Source: Verrucomicrobiota bacterium
Lineage (GTDB): Bacteria > Verrucomicrobiota > Verrucomicrobiia > Opitutales > Opitutaceae
DNA length: 16,239 nt
Assembly: GCA_023447015.1 (NCBI GenBank)
Contig: JAEXPG010000455.1
Location: 1 to 16,239, forward strand
Reading direction: 5' to 3'
A program made the translations under genes and the position numbers. A model generated the notes under the pieces. That model made no database searches and was not told the DNA's origin. It was given only the letters and a program-made list of their open reading frames with translations. Below, piece by piece: positions 1-7,608 of this stretch (position 1 is its first letter; each line of letters starts with the position of its first letter).

Positions 1-396
1 AAGGAGATCATGCTCGAGGAGCTCAAGCCGGCCATGACGCTCGCCAACGGCATCTACAATCCCCACGGCCTCCTGCTCATCGGCGAAGGCCAGGAGCTCA
101 CCCCGGCGACGATCGCGAAGATCCGCAACTACTCGCAGATGCACCAGATCAACCAGCAGCTGCTGGTGTACACCTGCGCGACCTCCGTTTTCTCACCGCA
201 GGCCGGGCCCCGCGCCCGGCCTTTTCTTTGGGCCCCGGCGCCGCGGCGAGGCCACACACCTAGGGCACATCGGCCCCGCCCACCCTGCTCCCCTGCGCGT
301 CCACCGGCTGCATCCGCCCCACGCGCAGTGCCGCCAGCGCCGCCAGCCCGGCGCACACCGCCACAAACCAATCGCCGTGCATCGTGTACGGCGTGA
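1..396 (+). CDS. C-terminal end of a probable HD-domain/response-regulator-type protein (5' end outside window)
   Basis: The frame is open from base 1 (K-E-I-M-L-E-E-L…), so this is the tail of a gene that begins upstream. The first ~58 residues carry a pattern like LxPxMxLAxxIYNPxGLLLIxxGQxLTxxxIxxIRNY. I associate it with the small domain found beside HD-GYP/HDOD and response-regulator modules; that link is from memory and moderate. Such proteins usually end near the 'QQLLVYT' reached at base 174. Here the frame stays open to 396, but the extra residues are proline/arginine/alanine-rich. They cross an intrinsic terminator at 201-229 and run antisense to the 3' end of lnt, so the true end is probably near 174. 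The AAGGAG at 1-6 lies only 3 bases before the ATG at 10, so it is more likely coding sequence than a ribosome site. Confidence 0.45.
   Translation, partial: KEIMLEELKPAMTLANGIYNPHGLLLIGEGQELTPATIAKIRNYSQMHQINQQLLVYTCATSVFSPQAGPRARPFLWAPAPRRGHTPRAHRPRPPCSPARPPAASAPRAVPPAPPARRTPPQTNRRASCTA
201..229 (+). terminator. Intrinsic terminator after the incoming + strand gene
   Basis: A perfect 8-bp stem GGCCGGGC (201-208) / GCCCGGCC (214-221) with a 5-base loop is followed by TTTTCTTT. The U-tract lies only on the + side, so it terminates the rightward gene. It sits just beyond the natural end of that gene's conserved domain and 31 bases before the lnt stop codon on the other strand. Confidence 0.75.
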
Positions 397-1882
397 GCCG
401 TCCCACCCAGCGCTCGTCGCGGGTGAGCTGCACCAGGCCGCCGCCGCGAAAATAAACCGAGCCCCGGGCATCCGTCAGTTCCTCCCGCAGCCCGCCGTAC
501 TCGTCGAACCAGCCGCTCCAGCCGCCGTTGCCGCACCGCACCACCGGGCGACGCGTCTCCGCAGCGCGCAGGGCGGAATGCGCCGCATGCTGGTAGGCGG
601 CCGCCCCCTCGCCATACCAGGCGTTGTTGGTGAGGTTCACGAGCACCTCGGCCCCGGCCTGCGCGCTGGCGCGCGAGAGATCGGGGAAAACATCCTCGTA
701 GCAGATCAGCACGCCCGCGGACACCGGCCGGCTCCGCGTGGAGACCACGAGCGGCTTCGCGGTCGTCCCGCGCAGGAAGTCGTCGCCGATCGGCACAAAC
801 TTCTTCAGCCAGCCGAACACCGGACGCAGCGGCACATACTCGCCCCAGGGCACCAGATGGCGTTTCGCATAGTAGTCGGCCTGCAGGCCGTGCTCGGGAT
901 CGATCACCACCGCGGCGTTGAACCAGCGCTCCGTCGGCAGATTCGCGTCCTCCATCACCACGACGCCGCCGACCACCGGAGCCCCGGCGCGGCGGGCGTT
1001 CTCCTCGAACCAGCCCTGGAGCTGCGGCTGCACCTTCAGGATGTAGGGCACCGCCGACTCCGGCCACAGCAGCAGATCCGGCTTCGCCGCCGCAACCTTC
1101 TCCGTCTCCTGTTCCAGGATGCGCAGGTTCTCCCGCGCCGCCGCCGGATCCCACTTCAACGTCTGCGGGATGTACGGTTGCACGAGCCCGACCGTCACCC
1201 AGGGCCGCCGATGCCGGGGCTGGTGCAGGAAGTCGCCGGACAGGCCGAAAGTCCCGGCCAACAGCGCCGCCAACGCCACCGTGAACTCCGGCGTGAACCA
1301 CCGCCGCCGCTCCGAATAGGGCGCCGTCGCCATGCGCACGAACCACGCGGTGGCACCGAGGTTCACGAGGATCAGCAGAAACGACACACCATGGGCGCCG
1401 GTGTACGGGCAGAGCGCCAGCAGCAACGGACGCCGCCACTGCGACGCCGCGAGCGTCAGCCACGGGAACCCGGTGAACAGCCAGCCGCGCCCCCACTCGC
1501 CCACGACCCACAGGCCCGCCAGTCCGAACATCACCGCAACGCGCGTCCAGGCCGGCGCCGCCACCACCCGCGGCAGGGCCCAGCGGGCCGCGAAAAACCA
1601 GAGTGTGGTGAGCGCACCGAGAAACGCCGCCAGCAGGACCACGCCGACCACCGTGACGTGGTGGAGCCACGCCAGCAGCAGCAGCCACGCGAGCGACCAG
1701 GCCGCCCACAGTGTCCAGCCGAACAACCGCCACGCCGGCGCGCGTGTCGCCCACCACAGCGCGGGAACAGCCAGCACGAGCGCGCACTCCGGCCTGTTGG
1801 CCGACGGGAACGCCAGCCACGCCAGCAACGGCGTCAGCACGAGCACGATCAGCGCAGGAAGTCTCTCGGTTGCTTTCGACAC
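260..1882 (-). CDS. lnt: Apolipoprotein N-acyltransferase Lnt
   Basis: 540 residues, the normal family length. Lnt is an inner-membrane enzyme that transfers an acyl chain from phospholipid to the N-terminal diacylglyceryl-cysteine of lipoproteins, the last step of lipoprotein maturation. Residues 1-~215 form a run of hydrophobic membrane segments, including the family motif EWGRGWLFTGFPW (129-141). The rest is a nitrilase-type domain. All three catalytic residues are visible: Glu275 in LLLWPES, Lys340 in YYAKRHLVPWGEYVP, and Cys394 in GVLICYEDVFP. NNAWYGEG…QH (419-432) is also typical. The start is GTG, because an in-frame TGA lies four codons upstream and no ATG occurs until residue 118. 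It is the third gene of a same-strand run ispE-ptsI-lnt, 134 bases after ptsI. No Shine-Dalgarno sequence precedes it. Confidence 0.96.
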   Translation of the reverse strand: MSKATERLPALIVLVLTPLLAWLAFPSANRPECALVLAVPALWWATRAPAWRLFGWTLWAAWSLAWLLLLAWLHHVTVVGVVLLAAFLGALTTLWFFAARWALPRVVAAPAWTRVAVMFGLAGLWVVGEWGRGWLFTGFPWLTLAASQWRRPLLLALCPYTGAHGVSFLLILVNLGATAWFVRMATAPYSERRRWFTPEFTVALAALLAGTFGLSGDFLHQPRHRRPWVTVGLVQPYIPQTLKWDPAAARENLRILEQETEKVAAAKPDLLLWPESAVPYILKVQPQLQGWFEENARRAGAPVVGGVVVMEDANLPTERWFNAAVVIDPEHGLQADYYAKRHLVPWGEYVPLRPVFGWLKKFVPIGDDFLRGTTAKPLVVSTRSRPVSAGVLICYEDVFPDLSRASAQAGAEVLVNLTNNAWYGEGAAAYQHAAHSALRAAETRRPVVRCGNGGWSGWFDEYGGLREELTDARGSVYFRGGGLVQLTRDERWVGRLTPYTMHGDWFVAVCAGLAALAALRVGRMQPVDAQGSRVGGADVP

Positions 1883-2016
1883 GATGGCGATTCAGGCGAC
1901 CCGAAGGCGCCCTGCCAACTCCCCACTGGCGTGCGCCGCCGTTTCCGTCGCGCCGTCCCCGCCAAACCAAGCCGCCCCCCCGCGACGACGCGGACCGGGA
2001 TCCAAGACCACGACGC

Positions 2017-3789
2017 TCAGCCGAGCGAAAGGTCCTTGGTACGATCCCGGTAGAAGTTCTCGCACAGCGTCTGGATCTCCTTCGGGTCGCGCATCTCCAG
2101 CGCCTCCTTGGCGAGCTTGCGGGCATCGGCCATCTTCATGTTCCGCACGAGATACTTCACCGTCGGGATCAGCGGAGGGGCCATGCTCAGGCTGGTCGCG
2201 CCAAGACCGAGGAGCAGCGCCGCGTAGACCGGGTCGCCCGCCATCTCGCCGCACACACCGGCGGGAAGCTTGCGCCGGCCCGACTCGCCGAAGATCGCGC
2301 GCAACGTGCGCAGCACCGCGGGATGCGTGGGCTGGTAGAGGTGCGCGATGCGGACGTTGAGCCGGTCGATCGCGAGCGTGTACTGGATCAGGTCGTTGGT
2401 GCCGACCGAGAAGAAATCGCACTCGTCGCAGAGCAGGTCGATGGTCGTCGCCGCGCTGGGGATCTCGATCATGCTGCCGACCTTCACCTTGTCGTCGAAG
2501 GCCAGCCCGCGCGCCCGGAGCTCCTGCTTGGCCTCCTCGAGGAGCCGACCGGCCTGGATGACCTCGTCGACGCCGCTGATCATCGGATACATGATCTGGA
2601 CGTTGCCGAGCGCACTGGCGCGCAGCGCCGCGCGCAGCTGTTTCTTGAAGAACTCGGGGTTCTCGAGGCAGATGCGGATCGCACGGAAGCCGAGGAACGG
2701 ATTGGACTCGCTCTCGATCCGCGCCACGCCGCTCAGGTCGGCCTTGTCGCCGCCAAGATCGAGCGTGCGCAACACCACCGGCAAGGGAGCCAGTCCCTGC
2801 GCGACCGCGGCATAGGCGGCGAACTGCTGCTCCTCGTCGGGCAGATGGTCGGCGTTGAGGAAAAGGTACTCGGTGCGGAAGAGCCCGACGCCGTCGGCCT
2901 GGTAGTTGCGGACCAGCTCCACCTCGTCGGCCTTCTCGATGTTGGCCAGCAGCTGCACGCGCACACCGTCCTGGGTCTCCGCCGGGAGGCGGTTGACCGA
3001 CATGATGCGCGACTCGACCGTGCGGCGCTTCTCCTGGAGCTTGCCGTAGCGGAAGAGCGTCTGCTCGGTCGGGTTGAGAATGATGTGGCCGTCGTAGCCG
3101 TCCAGGATCGCCCAGGAGCCATCGCGCGCCAGATCGGTCACGCCGCGGGCGGCGACCACCGCCGGCACCTTCAGCGAGCGGGCCACGATCACCGCATGGC
3201 TGGTCCGGCTTCCGCCCTCGGTCACGATGCCGAGCACGCTGCTGCGGTCGATGCTCGCGGCGTCGGAGGGGCTGATGTCATTGGCCGCGACGATGCGGTT
3301 CTGCAGCATCGACCCGAGGCTCGCCGCCGCCTGCCCCAGCAGGGCATGCAGCACGCGCTTCGACACATCGCGGATGTCCGCCACCCGTTCGCGCAGATAC
3401 TCGTCGGGGATCTCCTCGAAAGCCTTCACGTAGCGCTGCGACACCCGGTGGAAACACGCCTCGATGTTCAGGCCGGTGTTCTCCATCTCCCGGATGGTCT
3501 CGCCGATCAGCGCCTGATCCTCGAGCACCATCAGGTGCGCGTCGAAGATGCGGGCCTCATCCTCCCCGAGATTCCGCGACACCTCGGAGCGAACCCGCCC
3601 GATCTCCTTGCGGGTGTCGACCAGCGCGCGTTCGAAACGTGCGATCTCCTCCATGCGCCGCGCCGGATCGATCTGGAACTGAGGCAGATCCAGATCCTTC
3701 TGCACGTAGAGGAAGATCTGCCCGTACGCGATACCTTGAGACGCAGCGATGCCCTTGACGACGACTTCGTTTTGGGCGGCTTTGTCCAT
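2017..3789 (-). CDS. ptsI: Phosphoenolpyruvate-protein phosphotransferase (PTS Enzyme I)
   Basis: 590 residues, close to the usual ~575. Enzyme I takes phosphate from PEP onto a histidine and passes it to HPr in the cytoplasm. The N-terminal HPr-binding/phosphohistidine domain (1-~235) has the phosphorylated His198 in TEGGSRTSHAVIVARSLKVP. The C-terminal PEP-binding TIM barrel has GLFRTEYLF (302-310), RTLDLGGDK (341-349), NPFLGFRAIR (363-372), GSMIEIPSA (438-446), FFSVGTNDLIQYTLAIDR (459-476), and the catalytic Cys513 in GVCGEMAGD. It is a complete, probably active enzyme. No ptsH (HPr), EIIA or sugar permease is in the window. It follows ispE by 91 bases on the same strand, or could have its own promoter there. 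The ATG start gives the conserved 'VVVKGIAASQGIAYG' N-terminus at the expected distance. No clear ribosome site is seen. Confidence 0.96.
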   Translation of the reverse strand: MDKAAQNEVVVKGIAASQGIAYGQIFLYVQKDLDLPQFQIDPARRMEEIARFERALVDTRKEIGRVRSEVSRNLGEDEARIFDAHLMVLEDQALIGETIREMENTGLNIEACFHRVSQRYVKAFEEIPDEYLRERVADIRDVSKRVLHALLGQAAASLGSMLQNRIVAANDISPSDAASIDRSSVLGIVTEGGSRTSHAVIVARSLKVPAVVAARGVTDLARDGSWAILDGYDGHIILNPTEQTLFRYGKLQEKRRTVESRIMSVNRLPAETQDGVRVQLLANIEKADEVELVRNYQADGVGLFRTEYLFLNADHLPDEEQQFAAYAAVAQGLAPLPVVLRTLDLGGDKADLSGVARIESESNPFLGFRAIRICLENPEFFKKQLRAALRASALGNVQIMYPMISGVDEVIQAGRLLEEAKQELRARGLAFDDKVKVGSMIEIPSAATTIDLLCDECDFFSVGTNDLIQYTLAIDRLNVRIAHLYQPTHPAVLRTLRAIFGESGRRKLPAGVCGEMAGDPVYAALLLGLGATSLSMAPPLIPTVKYLVRNMKMADARKLAKEALEMRDPKEIQTLCENFYRDRTKDLSLG

Positions 3790-3880
3790 GCGTAGATGAG
3801 CTGAGATGGGAGAAATCCGGGGTCGGACGAGGCAGGAGTCAAACGCCGCAACTCATACACCGTCAACCGCTTTTCCCGTC

Positions 3881-4789
3881 TCAGCCAAGCCGGGCCACCG
3901 CCGCGAAAGCCTCCGCGCCCCAGGCGGCACGGATCTCCGCCAAGGCCGCAAGCGCGTCGTCGTTCTCCGACAACAACGCGAAACACGCGCTCCCGCTTCC
4001 GGTCAGGTGCAGCCGCAAGCCGCACCGGTCCCGGAGCCGACTCGCGAGCGCCGGCAGCGCCAGGAACTTGGCAAACGCCACCGGCTCGAACGAGTTCGCC
4101 AGCAACGACTCCAGCTCGAGCCCGCCGCTGCGCCAGGCCGCCAGCCGCGCCTCGGCCTCCGCCGCGGGCGTGTAGCTGTGCGGCGCGCCAGCGACGAGCC
4201 GGCCGTAGGCCCAGGGAGTCTCGATCCCAAAGCCGGGACGACACACCAGCACCCGCCGGCCGGTCAGCCGCGCCCGCTCCGCCGGCGCCAGAAACTCCAA
4301 CCGCTCCCCTCGCCCGCGCATGATCGTCGGCGCGCCGACGAGAAACAGCGGACAATCCGAACCGAGCCCGGCCGCGATCTCCGCCAGACGCGCCTCCGCC
4401 AACGGCACCTGCGCGACCTGCTGCAGCCCGCGCAGGGCGGCCACGCCGTCGCTGCTCCCGCCGCCCATGCCGGCGCCGGCTGGGGTGCGTTTCTCGAGTT
4501 CGAAGCGCACCCACGGCGCCCGTCCGCCCGCCGCCCGCCAGGCCGCCGCGGCCTTGAGCACGAGGTTGCTCGCGTCGGCCGGCACTCCGGCCGCGTCGCA
4601 CACCAGCGTGTCGGATCCGCCCTCCGCGGCGCCGGGCGCCTGCGGTGTCACCACCAGCGTGTCGCCGCAGTCCAGCGGCGCCACCAACGAGACGAGGTCG
4701 TGGAATCCATCCGCCCGCCGTCCGGTGACGGCGAGAAACAGGTTCAACTTGGCCGGGGCGAAGACGCTGATCGAAGGGCTTGCGTTCAC
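3881..4789 (-). CDS. ispE: 4-diphosphocytidyl-2-C-methyl-D-erythritol kinase IspE
   Basis: GHMP-superfamily kinase of the MEP pathway; it phosphorylates CDP-methylerythritol with ATP. The substrate motif FAPAKLNLFLAVTGRRADGFH is followed by the glycine-rich ATP loop PAGAGMGGGSSDG, which carries the catalytic Asp. Further on are GLGSDCPLFL (usually GSDVPFFL), MRGRGERLE, and C-terminal TGSGSACFAL. Two GTG starts are possible. The frame opens at 4834, only 2 bases from the divergent pyrF start. GTG at 4787-4789 is preferred: it gives 302 residues, puts the conserved Lys at residue 14 (near residue 10 in E. coli IspE), and leaves 47 bases for divergent promoters. Neither start has a ribosome site. 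ptsI follows 91 bases downstream. The kinase acts on the product of IspD, encoded 0.7 kb away on the other strand. Confidence 0.94.
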   Translation of the reverse strand: MNASPSISVFAPAKLNLFLAVTGRRADGFHDLVSLVAPLDCGDTLVVTPQAPGAAEGGSDTLVCDAAGVPADASNLVLKAAAAWRAAGGRAPWVRFELEKRTPAGAGMGGGSSDGVAALRGLQQVAQVPLAEARLAEIAAGLGSDCPLFLVGAPTIMRGRGERLEFLAPAERARLTGRRVLVCRPGFGIETPWAYGRLVAGAPHSYTPAAEAEARLAAWRSGGLELESLLANSFEPVAFAKFLALPALASRLRDRCGLRLHLTGSGSACFALLSENDDALAALAEIRAAWGAEAFAAVARLG

Positions 4790-4836
4790 TGGGAAAAACG
4801 CTGCGGTGGAACGCTTAAAACTACGAAGCGCCACTC
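4790..4836. promoter_or_regulatory. Short divergent promoter region between ispE and pyrF
   Basis: This is the only spacer between two divergently read genes and one of the few A/T-richer patches of the window (GGGAAAAACG, CTTAAAACTACG). Reading toward ispE there is a weak -35/-10-like pair TTCATG…TTTTAA with 15-bp spacing; its -35 part overlaps the pyrF start. No convincing box was found for pyrF. The assignment rests mainly on gene layout. Confidence 0.3.
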
Positions 4837-5535
4837 ATGAACTGCGACCTAATTCTCGCCCTCGATTGCGAAACCGCCGACGAAGCGGCCCCGATCCTGC
4901 GCCAGCTCTCCGGCCGCCGGCGCTGGGTGAAGAGCGGCCGCCAGATGTTCACCGCCTACGGCCCCGACTACGTGCGCCGGGTCGCCGACCAGGGCTTCAA
5001 CATCTTCCTCGATCTCAAGCTCCACGACATCCCCAACACCGTCGCCAAGGCCGTCCAGTCCCTCGCGCCGCTGCCGATCGGCATGCTCACGCTCCACACC
5101 TCCGGCGGCCGCGAGATGATGGAGTGGGCCGTCAAGGCCCAGCGCCAGCACAAGCCCGACCTGCTCCTGCTCGGCGTCACCGTCCTCACCTCGATGGACG
5201 ACGCCGCGCTCAACGGCACCGGCGTCCCCGGCTCCGCCGCGGCCCAGGTCGAGCGCCTCGCCAAGCTCGCCGCCGGCGCCGGCATGTCCGGCCTGGTCTG
5301 CTCGCCGCACGAGGTCGCCCCGCTGCGCGCCGTGCTGCCGGCCAACGTGCAGCTCGTCACCCCCGGCGTCCGCCCCGCCGATTCCGCCGCCGATGAGCAG
5401 AAGCGCGTCATGACGCCCGCCGACGCCGCCCGCGCCGGCTCCAACTTCATCGTGGTCGGTCGGCCGATCCTGCGCGCCGCGAACCCCGCCGACGCCGCCA
5501 CCCGCATCCTGCGCGATCTCGGTCACAACGCATGA
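4837..5535 (+). CDS. pyrF: Orotidine 5'-phosphate decarboxylase PyrF
   Basis: 232 residues, normal for the bacterial type I family. It decarboxylates OMP to UMP, the last step of de novo UMP synthesis. The TIM barrel shows the first strand LILALDCETADEA, Lys32 in WVKSG (usually VKVG), and the catalytic DxKxxD signature FLDLKLHDIPNTVA with Asp59, Lys61 and Asp64. Later motifs are LLLGVTVLTSMD, LVTPGVRP, and the phosphate-binding IVVGRPI near the C-terminus. The ATG start fits the family N-terminus. No Shine-Dalgarno is present, and upstream bases are shared with ispE. Its stop overlaps the ispD start in ATGA (5532-5535), so the two are co-transcribed and probably translationally coupled. Confidence 0.97.
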   Translation: MNCDLILALDCETADEAAPILRQLSGRRRWVKSGRQMFTAYGPDYVRRVADQGFNIFLDLKLHDIPNTVAKAVQSLAPLPIGMLTLHTSGGREMMEWAVKAQRQHKPDLLLLGVTVLTSMDDAALNGTGVPGSAAAQVERLAKLAAGAGMSGLVCSPHEVAPLRAVLPANVQLVTPGVRPADSAADEQKRVMTPADAARAGSNFIVVGRPILRAANPADAATRILRDLGHNA

Positions 5536-6260
5536 GCGCCGCCGCCATCTTCCTCTGTGCCGGTCGCGGCACCCGCATGAAGGCCGTCGCCGACGACAAG
5601 GTTCTCGCCAAGGTCGCCGGCAAGCCGGTCTTCCTCCACTCCGTCGAGGCCTTCGTCGAGAGCGGGCTCACGTCGACCTTCGTCTTCGTCTTCCGCTCCG
5701 TGGCGCAGAAACGCCAACTCGAGAAAGGCGTGCGCGCCCTGCGGCTGGCGCCGACGCAGCGCATCATCTTCGTGCGCGGCGGCGTCGAACGCCAGGAGTC
5801 CGTGCGCCACGCGCTCGAGGCGCTGCCGCCGACCGTCGAGTGGGTGTTCATCCACGATGCCGCGCGGCCGATGGTCCGCGCCCCGCTCATCCGCCGCTAC
5901 GCCTCCCTGGCCAAGCGGCGCGGCTCCGCCGTCTTCGCCCATCGGGTGGCCGACACGATCAAGGAGCTGCCCACCCCCGCCGATCCCGACGAGGCCGTTC
6001 CCGCCCGCACGCTGGAGCGCAGCCGGCTCTGGGCCACGGAGACGCCGCAGATCTTCCGCCGCGCCGAGATCCTCGCCGCCTACGGCTCGCTCGAGGAAAC
6101 CCGCCGCGTGACCGACGACGCCCAGGCCATGGAGTTCGCCGGCAAGCCCGTGTTCTTCTACGAGAACCCCGAGCCGAATCCGAAGCTCACCACGCCCCGC
6201 GACCTCGCCTACGCCGAGTTTCTCTTCGCCGAACGCGATCCGAAGGCGCGCAAGCGCTAG
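5532..6260 (+). CDS. ispD: 2-C-methyl-D-erythritol 4-phosphate cytidylyltransferase IspD
   Basis: 242 residues, normal length. It joins CTP and MEP to make CDP-methylerythritol, the substrate chain leading to IspE. The Rossmann-like nucleotidyltransferase starts with AIFLCAGRGTRM (5-16, Arg15). It continues with GGVERQESVRHAL (83-95), VFIHDAARP (105-113), DTIKEL (141-146), LWATETPQIFR (166-176), VTDDAQAMEFAG (193-204), and NPKLTTPRDLAYAE (216-229, Lys218), which matches the NIKITTPEDL end of the family. The usual PKQ(Y/F)L segment reads DDKVLAKV: the lysine (Lys23) is kept but proline and glutamine are not. That is a modest divergence and I do not think it changes the call. It overlaps pyrF by 4 bases and is followed by a hairpin. 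Confidence 0.92.
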   Translation: MSAAAIFLCAGRGTRMKAVADDKVLAKVAGKPVFLHSVEAFVESGLTSTFVFVFRSVAQKRQLEKGVRALRLAPTQRIIFVRGGVERQESVRHALEALPPTVEWVFIHDAARPMVRAPLIRRYASLAKRRGSAVFAHRVADTIKELPTPADPDEAVPARTLERSRLWATETPQIFRRAEILAAYGSLEETRRVTDDAQAMEFAGKPVFFYENPEPNPKLTTPRDLAYAEFLFAERDPKARKR

Positions 6261-6284
6261 CGCGGAGCCGCCGCACTCACGGAA

Positions 6285-6330
6285 GCCGACGGGCGGTCCG
6301 CAAGGCGCCGGCCGTCGGCATCGCTGTTCT
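6285..6330. terminator. Probable terminator hairpin between convergent ispD and the cupin gene
   Basis: An 8-bp inverted repeat GCCGACGG (6285-6292) / CCGTCGGC (6312-6319) with a 19-base loop is followed on + by the partly T-rich ATCGCTGTTCTTC. It lies in the 96-base gap between two converging genes. The loop is long and the U-tract weak, so function is uncertain. Confidence 0.4.
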
Positions 6331-6356
6331 TCAGGAAGGCAAACGCCCGGCGCGAC

Positions 6357-7142
6357 TCACCGCCACTGGAAAGCGTAGTACTCCGCCGGCGTCGTTCCGA
6401 CATTGTGGATATTGTGGGGCACGCCGGACCCGAGGAAGTAGAGATCGCCGGCGGTCCCGCGGCAGGGTATGCCGTCGATCGACATCTCCGTCTCGCCGCG
6501 GATCATCAGCACGATCTCGTCGGGCACATGCGTGTGCGGGGCGTGGGTGGTGAGCCCGGGATTGAGCGTGGTCACGTGCATCTCGGACTCGGAGAACATC
6601 GCCGTCGCGCGCTCGAAGGGCTGCCGGCGGCCGCCGACCTCGTTGGCCGTGTACGGCAGCTCGGCCCACTCAATGAGCCTCGAGCCGCCGGTCCGGCGGC
6701 CGCGTTCCGCATCGGCGCGGTGCTTCGACTTGTAGCGCAACTGGAAGAACGTCGCCGACGCCTCCGCGGTCGCGGCCAGCCGGCACTCGTCGCCCGGCAT
6801 CACCAGGATCAGGCTGCCGATGCCCAGCGTGCGGCTCTGGCCGCTCACTTCGGTCTGCAGCCGACCCGACTTCACGATGAGAAGGCGCTCGCAGCTGTCG
6901 GTGCCATTGCCGGCAAAAGCCTGCCCGGCACCGAGTGTCGTCGCCGTCACGTCCATAAGCTCCAGATCAAGTCCGCTGCCGCGACAGAGGCGCCGGACCT
7001 CCGTCGGCCCGACTCTCTCGGTGGGAGACTGTGCCCAGGTGTGGACCCGGGACTGGATCGGGGCTTCCTGCGCACACAGGCAGGAGGCGGACAGCAGCGC
7101 GGCAAGGAGGGGAAAAGCGATGCGGGGCATGGCCCGACTCAT
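6357..7142 (-). CDS. Secreted bicupin protein of unknown function
   Basis: 261 residues from the chosen ATG. Residues 1-24 (arginines then a hydrophobic run ending SASCLCA, cleavage before QEAP) form a signal peptide, so it is exported. Two cupin domains follow. The N-terminal one (~55-135: ERLLIVKSGRLQTEV…GIGSLILVMPGDE) lacks metal ligands. The C-terminal one (~185-258) has the full set His203, His205, Glu209 in PHTHVPDEIVLMIRG and His243 in GVPHNIHNVG, so it likely binds a divalent metal. The layout recalls bicupins such as ureidoglycine aminohydrolase, but I see no substrate signature and name none. The frame extends upstream to a GTG at 7199, but that would bury the signal peptide behind 19 residues, so the ATG at 7142 is preferred. 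A second ATG lies at 7130. The upstream neighbour on the same strand is the SpoIIAA-like gene. Confidence 0.75.
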   Translation of the reverse strand: MSRAMPRIAFPLLAALLSASCLCAQEAPIQSRVHTWAQSPTERVGPTEVRRLCRGSGLDLELMDVTATTLGAGQAFAGNGTDSCERLLIVKSGRLQTEVSGQSRTLGIGSLILVMPGDECRLAATAEASATFFQLRYKSKHRADAERGRRTGGSRLIEWAELPYTANEVGGRRQPFERATAMFSESEMHVTTLNPGLTTHAPHTHVPDEIVLMIRGETEMSIDGIPCRGTAGDLYFLGSGVPHNIHNVGTTPAEYYAFQWR

Positions 7143-7236
7143 AGGCGAGATCCGCCGCACCACGAAAACGAAAACCGGTGAATCTTGGGAGACGTGCACC
7201 GCGGCCTGCCACGACCACGGAGCCAGGGGTGGCCGT

Positions 7237-7608
7237 CTACTCCCTGCTCAACCACTCCCGCGCCGCCTCCTCCGAATCGAAGATCTCCATCTGGAGGGTC
7301 GGGTTGCGGTTCAGCGCCTGGAAGACGCGGGCCATCGCGCGGACCTCCGAACGCTTCGCGATCGTCGCCGACTTCACCGGCCCGGGGATCACCACGTTCC
7401 GCCGCTGCGCCGAGTGATCAAGCGCCGCCAACGGAGGAAACTCGCAGGACGTCACGTCGTCGAAATGGTGCAGCACCGGCACGCCGAAACCCGCGCGCGC
7501 CGCCAGTTCCGGCATGACCGTCATCAACGCCTGCAGGTCAGCCCGCGTCATCACCCCGCTCCACCGAAAGACAACCAACCGGTCCTCGATTTCATACGTG
7601 AAGGGCAT
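7237..7608 (-). CDS. SpoIIAA/STAS-like small cytoplasmic protein
   Basis: 123 residues, no signal peptide or membrane segment. The N-terminal beta hairpin (MPFTYEIEDRLVVFRWSGVM), a helix (TRADLQALMTVMPELAAR), a central strand (VPVLHHFDDV), and the C-terminal helix EIFDSEEAAREWL match the SpoIIAA-like/STAS-SEC14 fold family. That family is usually about 120 residues, and the closing 'FdSeeeAlxWL' is characteristic. I see no serine phosphorylation motif of true anti-sigma antagonists, so a role in a sigma-factor switch is not supported. It lies 94 bases upstream of the cupin gene on the same strand and is divergent from the GH3 gene, with a 166-base spacer. Function unknown. Confidence 0.7.
   Translation of the reverse strand: MPFTYEIEDRLVVFRWSGVMTRADLQALMTVMPELAARAGFGVPVLHHFDDVTSCEFPPLAALDHSAQRRNVVIPGPVKSATIAKRSEVRAMARVFQALNRNPTLQMEIFDSEEAAREWLSRE

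Noticed and set aside
1..12. AAGGAG followed by ATG at 10 as a genuine gene start
   Set aside because: The 3-base spacing is too short, the frame is open upstream to base 1, and the residues continue a domain that is normally internal or C-terminal.
1883..2016. Possible regulatory or coding content between ptsI and lnt
   Set aside because: Only a 5-bp CCGCG/CGCGG hairpin was found, with no U-tract, promoter pair or protein-like frame. Nothing is supported.
129..2126. Long open frame of 665 codons on - across lnt and its upstream spacer
   Set aside because: It is an arginine/glycine/alanine-rich shadow in another frame of lnt. It has no recognisable domain, whereas the lnt frame carries all catalytic residues.
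1711..3795. 694-codon + strand open frame antisense to ptsI
   Set aside because: It is open only because of high GC. Its composition is rich in Arg, Asp, His and Leu with no family motifs, while ptsI on - is unambiguous.
7143..7199. Upstream GTG start for the cupin gene
   Set aside because: It would place 19 extra residues before a well-formed signal peptide, so the ATG at 7142 is preferred.
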